Shown in pieces: positions 30,610 to 34,341 of a stretch of DNA of 34,341 nt (its first letter is position 1; each line of letters starts with the position of its first letter). Source of the stretch: Chloroflexi bacterium GWC2_73_18 (lineage in GTDB: Bacteria; Chloroflexota; Limnocylindria; Limnocylindrales; CSP1-4); contig MGMJ01000007.1 in the NCBI GenBank assembly GCA_001794945.1, positions 1-34,341 on the forward strand, given 5' to 3'. A program made the position numbers and the translations under genes. The notes beneath the pieces were generated by a model, which searched no databases, was not told the origin of the DNA, and saw only the letters and a list, made by a program, of their open reading frames with translations.

Positions 30610-32613
30610 TCAATGGAGGCGCGGGCGCCCGGCTTCGCTCGGGCGGTCGCGCCGGTGCCGGTCGTCGCGCAGTCGCTCCTCGGCGGCCACAAGGGCCGGT
30701 TCGAGGCTGCCCTCCGGGCCTGGGCTGCCCCAGCCGACCGCAAGGTCCAGCGGCACCCGGGAACTGGCCAGCCAGCGCTGGCACGACGCACGGATCCGCT
30801 CGAGATAGCTCTGCGCTCCGGCTTCGTCGGTCTCCGGGAGGAGGAAGCCAAGACGGTCAACGTCGAGCCGCCCCGCGAGGTCGCTTGCCCGGCTTTCGGC
30901 GCGAATCACCTGCCCGACCACCTGGACCGCCCGATCGGCGGTCTCCTCACCGTCTCTTCGCGCCAGGTCCGCGAGGCCGTCCAGGTCGACAAGCCCGGCG
31001 GTGATCGGCCTGCGATATCGCAGCGAGCGAGCGTGTTCGGCGCGCACCTGGCGTTGCCACGCCGCCCGGCTACGGAGGCCCGTGAGAGCGTCGCGGGCGG
31101 ACCCGAGCGGCGGACGCGGCCGATCGCCGGTACCCGCCCGCCGTTCCTGCGCGCGTTCGATCTCGCGTGCCCTGTCCGTCTCCCCCGGGCTGGGCCCGAG
31201 CCCCGCTTCCGAGCCAGCCAGCAGCGACTCCACGGCCCGCCGGAGTCGCTCGTCGTCATCGTCGGCGACGCTGGAGAGGGGTTGATGTCGGTCGCCGGGT
31301 GCGTGGCGAATGCCTGGCGGTCGTGCATCCGTGCTGGCGATCCCGGACGCCGACCCCGGCACGCTCCACGGAGCCTCCGTTCGAGGGACGGTCACCGAGA
31401 TCGGGCCACTTCCCGCCAGGACGACGCGGTCCTTGCCGAGCCGTTTCGCCGTGTACATCGCGGAGTCGGCCGCCGCCATCAGGGCGTCCGCGGTCTCTCC
31501 GTCACCCGGGAAGCCGACGACGCCGATGGAGGCCGTCGTCGGGAGGTGCTTGCCGGCGGGGAGGGCGATGGTCGCGATGGTCGAGCGGATCTTCTCGGCC
31601 ACGATGGAGGCGCCCACGGGGTCGGTCTCCGGCAGCAGCACGATGAACTCGTCGCCGCCGTACCGGGCGGCCATGTCGACGCGACGGATGGTGGCGGTGA
31701 TGCTCGAGGCCGCGGATCTCAGGACCGCGTCGCCCGCCGGATGCCCCAGGCGATCGTTGATCGGCTTGAGGTCGTCGAGGTCCATCATGAGGAGGCAGAA
31801 CCCGCGCCCCGTTCGGGCTGCCCGCTGGATCTCGCGATCGATACCGCGGAACAACGCAGCCCGGTTGGCCAGACCGGTGAGAGCGTCACGGAGGGAGAGG
31901 CGCACCGCCGCGTCTCGGGCGCGTCGCTGTTCGCCCACGAGCACGAGCGCCAGGTACGCGAGCAGGATCAGGCCGGCCAGCTCGACGGCGACCCTGGCGG
32001 TCTCCTCCGGCCCCACCGCAGGCACGCCCGGGGCGACGAACGCGACGACGAGAAGCGCTGCCGCGCTTCCGGCGCCGAGGAAGATCGCGGGTCCCTCACT
32101 TGCCGCCAGGACGGCAGCGGTGACGATCAGGTAGTAGCCGACGAAGAACGGGCTCCTGACGCCGCCGGTCGCGCCGACCATCACCGTGACGAACGCGATC
32201 GCGATCGCGGCCTCGATCGGATACCGCGCTCGCCCGAGCCATCCGCGCGGGATCAGGTCGTTGATGGTGAAGATCGTGATGCCGGTGACCGCGACGGCGA
32301 CGTAGATGAGCGGAGCGGCGTCGGGCCACAGACCGCTGACGGCCACGATCACGGCCGTGACGAGCAGCACCGCATAGCCGACCACCTTGGCCACTCGCTC
32401 GTAGGCGGCGGTGACGTCCGCTTCCGCAGCGAAGGACCGGACCCCGGGGACGGCGCGGTGTGTCTCGGCATCGGGTCGAGCTGGCGGCTGCTCGGGATCA
32501 CGGCCGGCGGGCACCAGGGGCGAGATCAACCGCGTCGCGACGAGCGTGAACGCCAGGGCCATGTTCGCCGCGGTCACCACCGCAAGCACCGTCAGTATCT
32601 GCTCGGTGTTCAC
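30610..32613 (-). CDS. Membrane diguanylate cyclase with tandem GGDEF domains (first active, second degenerate)
   Basis: This 667-residue protein starts at GTG. Six to eight hydrophobic segments span about 3-225. The first GGDEF domain (about 240-400) has DALTGLANR, MMDLDDLKPINDRLGHPAGD, RRVD at 310-313 (I-site), GGDEF at 319-323 and LLPETD; it should condense two GTP to c-di-GMP with product inhibition. After a linker a second domain (about 505-655) has DALTGLRSRAAW, RASD at 575-578 and LLPETD, but DVDRL replaces GGDEF, so it is inactive for synthesis and may bind c-di-GMP. The membrane part has no named sensory domain that I recognise. It is the only intact cyclase in the window. Confidence 0.9.
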   Translation of the reverse strand: MNTEQILTVLAVVTAANMALAFTLVATRLISPLVPAGRDPEQPPARPDAETHRAVPGVRSFAAEADVTAAYERVAKVVGYAVLLVTAVIVAVSGLWPDAAPLIYVAVAVTGITIFTINDLIPRGWLGRARYPIEAAIAIAFVTVMVGATGGVRSPFFVGYYLIVTAAVLAASEGPAIFLGAGSAAALLVVAFVAPGVPAVGPEETARVAVELAGLILLAYLALVLVGEQRRARDAAVRLSLRDALTGLANRAALFRGIDREIQRAARTGRGFCLLMMDLDDLKPINDRLGHPAGDAVLRSAASSITATIRRVDMAARYGGDEFIVLLPETDPVGASIVAEKIRSTIATIALPAGKHLPTTASIGVVGFPGDGETADALMAAADSAMYTAKRLGKDRVVLAGSGPISVTVPRTEAPWSVPGSASGIASTDARPPGIRHAPGDRHQPLSSVADDDDERLRRAVESLLAGSEAGLGPSPGETDRAREIERAQERRAGTGDRPRPPLGSARDALTGLRSRAAWQRQVRAEHARSLRYRRPITAGLVDLDGLADLARRDGEETADRAVQVVGQVIRAESRASDLAGRLDVDRLGFLLPETDEAGAQSYLERIRASCQRWLASSRVPLDLAVGWGSPGPEGSLEPALVAAEERLRDDRHRRDRPSEAGRPRLH

Positions 32614-32632
32614 TCTAGCCGGGCACTCCGTG

Positions 32633-32671
32633 GGGCCCGTGGGGGCCTCGGGTCACACACGTCACGGGCCC
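32633..32671 (-). promoter_or_regulatory. Inverted repeat just upstream of the cyclase start
   Basis: GGGCCCGTG (32633-32641) and CACGGGCCC (32663-32671) are perfect 9-bp arms around a 21-base loop that contains GTGAC-GTGT-GTGAC. It ends 19 bases before the cyclase GTG and could control translation or bind a regulator. Confidence 0.45.
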
Positions 32672-32987
32672 GCTGGTCGTCCGTCGCGCACGTACCTCCG
32701 CGCCCGTCGGGTCAGTGACGACCGCCAGGCCGTGGCGGCAGGCAGCGCTCCTTGGCCCTCGTCCTCCGTCCCGGCACGACCGCGCGGGGATCAGCCGAGC
32801 CGCGATCTCGAGCCTATGGCCGTGAGCCCCGGCAGCTCGCGGCGAAAGGCGCGGAAGCCGTGACAGGGATCGGCGTCGCCAGGCCGACGGCGCGAGCGCC
32901 GGCGAGACGCGTCTCTCGACCACGCGGCCCCGGGGAGCCAAGGATGCGCCAGACACGGTGTCCTCCGGCCGCCGATGTGCCAATCCC

Positions 32988-33083
32988 GTGGCGATCTGCC
33001 ACCACCAGTGGCCTCAGTCGGCGAGGATCGCGCTCCCCCAGGCGGAGCGCTCCTCGACGCCTTCCCCTGACTCCCGGATCAGG
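32988..33083 (-). ncRNA. Candidate structured leader: three successive hairpins
   Basis: On the minus strand, in order: CCTGA/TCAGG (33066-33083, 8-base loop); a 15-bp imperfect stem at 33017-33058 with GCGCTCC/GGAGCGC at its tip and GTCG/CGAC at its base; and GTGGC/GCCAC (32988-33002, 5-base loop). The first stem begins where transcription from the predicted promoter would start. It matches no riboswitch class I know; the c-di-GMP-I consensus elements are absent. Confidence 0.4.
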
Positions 33084-33091
33084 TGTTTCGA

Positions 33092-33120
33092 ATGGTAGCC
33101 GTCCGTATCTCCGCCGACAA
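33092..33120 (-). promoter_or_regulatory. Candidate promoter for the cyclase operon
   Basis: On the minus strand TTGTCG (complement of 33115-33120) and TACCAT (complement of 33092-33097) are spaced exactly 17 bp, each four of six to consensus. The predicted start near 33085 implies a leader of about 470 bases before the cyclase GTG. Confidence 0.42.
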
Positions 33121-33143
33121 TAGGCAGCGCCGGGTCGAATCGC

Positions 33144-33181
33144 CTCTCGCCGCGACGTTCGGCGTGTGCCCGCCGCGAGAG
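33144..33181 (-). terminator. Terminator-like stem after the ParA gene
   Basis: CTCTCGC (33144-33150) and GCGAGAG (33175-33181) pair around an inner GGCG/CGCC stem, starting 7 bases after the ParA stop. There is no T-run, so it may be a 3'-end stabiliser rather than an intrinsic terminator. Confidence 0.42.
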
Positions 33182-33188
33182 TCTGCGA

Positions 33189-34031
33189 CTAATCTCGACC
33201 GCGTCTCGAGGTCAGCCAGCCGGGCCCGTGCCGAGCGAGATCGAAGAGCCGGCCCAGGGAGTCGCGCTCGCGCTCCGCCGTCCGGGTCGTGCGGTCGCGA
33301 AGCAGCTCCGCGGCGACCGTCCGGTGGTCTGCTGCGCCGGTGCTGTCCGGAGCGTAGCGCGTGATGGGCAGCTGGAACGACGGTGCCTCCGCCAGCCGGA
33401 TGTTCTCGCGGACCGTGGCGGTCAGGACGAGGTGGCCGTGGCGACGGCGCAGCAGTTCGACGACCTCCCGCGAATGGGTGGTCCGATTGACCCGGCAGGC
33501 GAGGATGGCGGAGAGGGTCAGCTGCGGGTTGAGGCGCTGGCTGACCCGTTCCATCGTGGCGATGACGCTGCTGAGGCCGGCCAGGGCGAGGACGTGGCTT
33601 TCCACCGGCACCAGCACCTCATGGCAGACGGCGAGCGGCGCGATCGCGAGGTAGCCCTGGGATGGCGGGCAGTCGACGATGAGGAGGTCCCATCGTGGCG
33701 GCGTCCGCTCGACGGCGCGGATGATACCCAGTGCGATCTCCGTCTCCTGTCGTCGGTCGGCGGCGACGAGCCCCGGAGAGGCCGGCACGAGGTCCACGCC
33801 GGGCGCTGTTGTGGGCCGGGCGAGCACGTGCAGCGCGGCCCGGCCGAACAGCGCGTCCGATGCACTGCGGTCGTCGCGCGGCACGCCCAACCAGGCGGAG
33901 GCCGAGCCCTGAGGGTCGAGGTCCATCACGAGGACGCGCAGGCCCAGTTCGCCGAATGCCGCGGCGAGATTGACCGCGGTCGTGGTCTTGGCGCTACCGC
34001 CCTTGTGGTTGGTGATGGCCAGCGTTCTCAT
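33189..34031 (-). CDS. ParA/Soj-family ATPase
   Basis: This 280-residue ATPase has the deviant Walker A motif KGGSAKTT at 10-17 (signature Lys10 and catalytic Lys15), DLDPQGSAS at 37-45 and IVDCPPSQGYL in the Walker B region. ParA ATPases dimerise on DNA with ATP and position chromosomes, plasmids or protein clusters. KGGSAKTT replaces the common KGGVGKTT but keeps all key residues. No ParB gene is visible; the partner could be the truncated upstream gene, whose TGA overlaps this ATG by 4 bp. Coding for the C-terminal about 40 residues is Arg-rich. Whether it serves chromosome segregation or positions an envelope machine cannot be decided here. Confidence 0.9.
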   Translation of the reverse strand: MRTLAITNHKGGSAKTTTAVNLAAAFGELGLRVLVMDLDPQGSASAWLGVPRDDRSASDALFGRAALHVLARPTTAPGVDLVPASPGLVAADRRQETEIALGIIRAVERTPPRWDLLIVDCPPSQGYLAIAPLAVCHEVLVPVESHVLALAGLSSVIATMERVSQRLNPQLTLSAILACRVNRTTHSREVVELLRRRHGHLVLTATVRENIRLAEAPSFQLPITRYAPDSTGAADHRTVAAELLRDRTTRTAERERDSLGRLFDLARHGPGWLTSRRGRD

Positions 34032-34341
34032 CGGTCACGCTTGGCGCCTCCCGAGACAACGTCGTGAACGAAGGACTCCCAGGCGAGCCGTGCGTTCTCC
34101 TCTGAGCGCGGCGCGTCGAGCGGGTCGCTGCCCAGCGTCGACTGCCTTCGCCTGGCTCGCGGCGTGACCGCGGCGCCGTCCGTGGCCGCCTGGCCACGCC
34201 GCCCCGCGACGTGAGCGACCTGACCTGTCGCACCACCCCCCCTGGTCGATGCGCGATGGCCGGGCCCTCCCGACTCGGCCGGAGCGGCGGGGGCGACCGC
34301 TCGGACCGCCGGAGCGGCGGGCTCGGCGAGCGGCCGGCCGA
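34028..34341 (-). CDS. C-terminal part of an Ala/Pro-rich protein translationally coupled to ParA
   Basis: An uninterrupted frame enters from the right edge and ends in TGA overlapping the ParA ATG (ATGA). About 103 residues are visible. The first part is low-complexity (repeated PAAPA-type sequence, then Gly/Arg-rich). The last about 40 residues look folded or amphipathic: STLGSDPLDAPRSEENARL followed by AWESFVHDVV and a basic end GGAKRDR. No family is recognised. Coupling to ParA suggests a functional partner, for example a ParB-like or adaptor protein, but that is inference. The real start is outside the window. Confidence 0.5.
   Translation of the reverse strand, partial: GRPLAEPAAPAVRAVAPAAPAESGGPGHRASTRGGGATGQVAHVAGRRGQAATDGAAVTPRARRRQSTLGSDPLDAPRSEENARLAWESFVHDVVSGGAKRDR

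Larger units (their letters stand above)
32614..33188. other. 575-bp non-coding gap upstream of the diguanylate cyclase
   Basis: Both flanking genes are on the minus strand. Open frames here are Arg-rich and not protein-like. Reading the minus strand from ParA, the gap holds a terminator-like stem, a candidate promoter, three successive hairpins, a perfect 12-bp palindrome GAGACGCGTCTC (32904-32915) and a 9-bp stem just ahead of the cyclase GTG. Confidence 0.6.

Noticed and set aside
32615-33123. Short frames (minus 32615-32983, plus 32752-33123) in the cyclase upstream gap
   Set aside because: Both are Arg/Pro/Ser-rich, lack ribosome-binding sites and cross the hairpins; they are not convincing genes.

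Overview
The window is a very GC-rich (about 70 %), tightly packed bacterial chromosomal segment. It has many GTG starts and 1-17 bp gene overlaps, and I see no rRNA, tRNA, insertion sequence or CRISPR array. Nearly everything in it concerns making, exporting, modifying or binding an extracellular polysaccharide, with cyclic-di-GMP signalling genes alongside. Base composition, long modular secreted proteins and degenerate-GGDEF proteins would fit an uncultivated Chloroflexota lineage; an actinobacterial origin is the main alternative. This placement is inference, because no marker gene is present.

Region 1 (1-12362, minus strand) is one operon-like run of ten genes. In transcription order they are: a nucleotidyltransferase-like/thymidylate-kinase-like fusion, a Wzx-type flippase, a methyltransferase-like/APH-kinase fusion, an HPr-kinase-like protein, a second methyltransferase-like/APH fusion, a GT4 glycosyltransferase, a second thymidylate-kinase-like protein, an ATP-grasp ligase, a polysaccharide deacetylase and a membrane-anchored unknown cut by the left edge. 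Five kinase-fold proteins and one ATP-grasp enzyme around a single glycosyltransferase and one flippase is unusual. It suggests a glycan or lipid carrier that is phosphorylated or decorated before export.

Region 2 (12453-21674, mostly plus strand) encodes an alginate-lyase-like secreted protein, a small membrane protein on the opposite strand, two large secreted proteins that share an N-terminal repeat domain (probably a beta-propeller), and an NAD-dependent sugar epimerase. The lyase and the first propeller protein end in the same about 115-residue module.

Region 3 (21622-24434, minus strand) is a three-gene operon: UDP-glucose dehydrogenase, a membrane protein with a degenerate GGDEF domain that keeps an RxxD inhibitory-site motif, and an initiating sugar-phosphate transferase. 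I infer that the middle protein is a c-di-GMP receptor controlling polysaccharide initiation.

Region 4 (24852-29446, plus strand) encodes a membrane zinc-ribbon protein, a membrane-anchored carbohydrate-binding protein and a third propeller paralogue, which carries three PKD domains and a DNRLRE-type domain.

Region 5 (29533-34341, minus strand) encodes a degenerate GGDEF-SHOCT membrane protein, a membrane diguanylate cyclase with one active and one degenerate GGDEF domain, a ParA-type ATPase and the end of an Ala/Pro-rich protein. A 575-bp gap upstream of the cyclase holds a plausible promoter followed by a run of hairpins.

Overall model (inference): c-di-GMP made by the cyclase in region 5 is sensed by I-site-only GGDEF proteins, one of them inside the sugar-nucleotide/transferase operon. 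The large secreted propeller proteins may be the matrix or adhesion partners of the polysaccharide.
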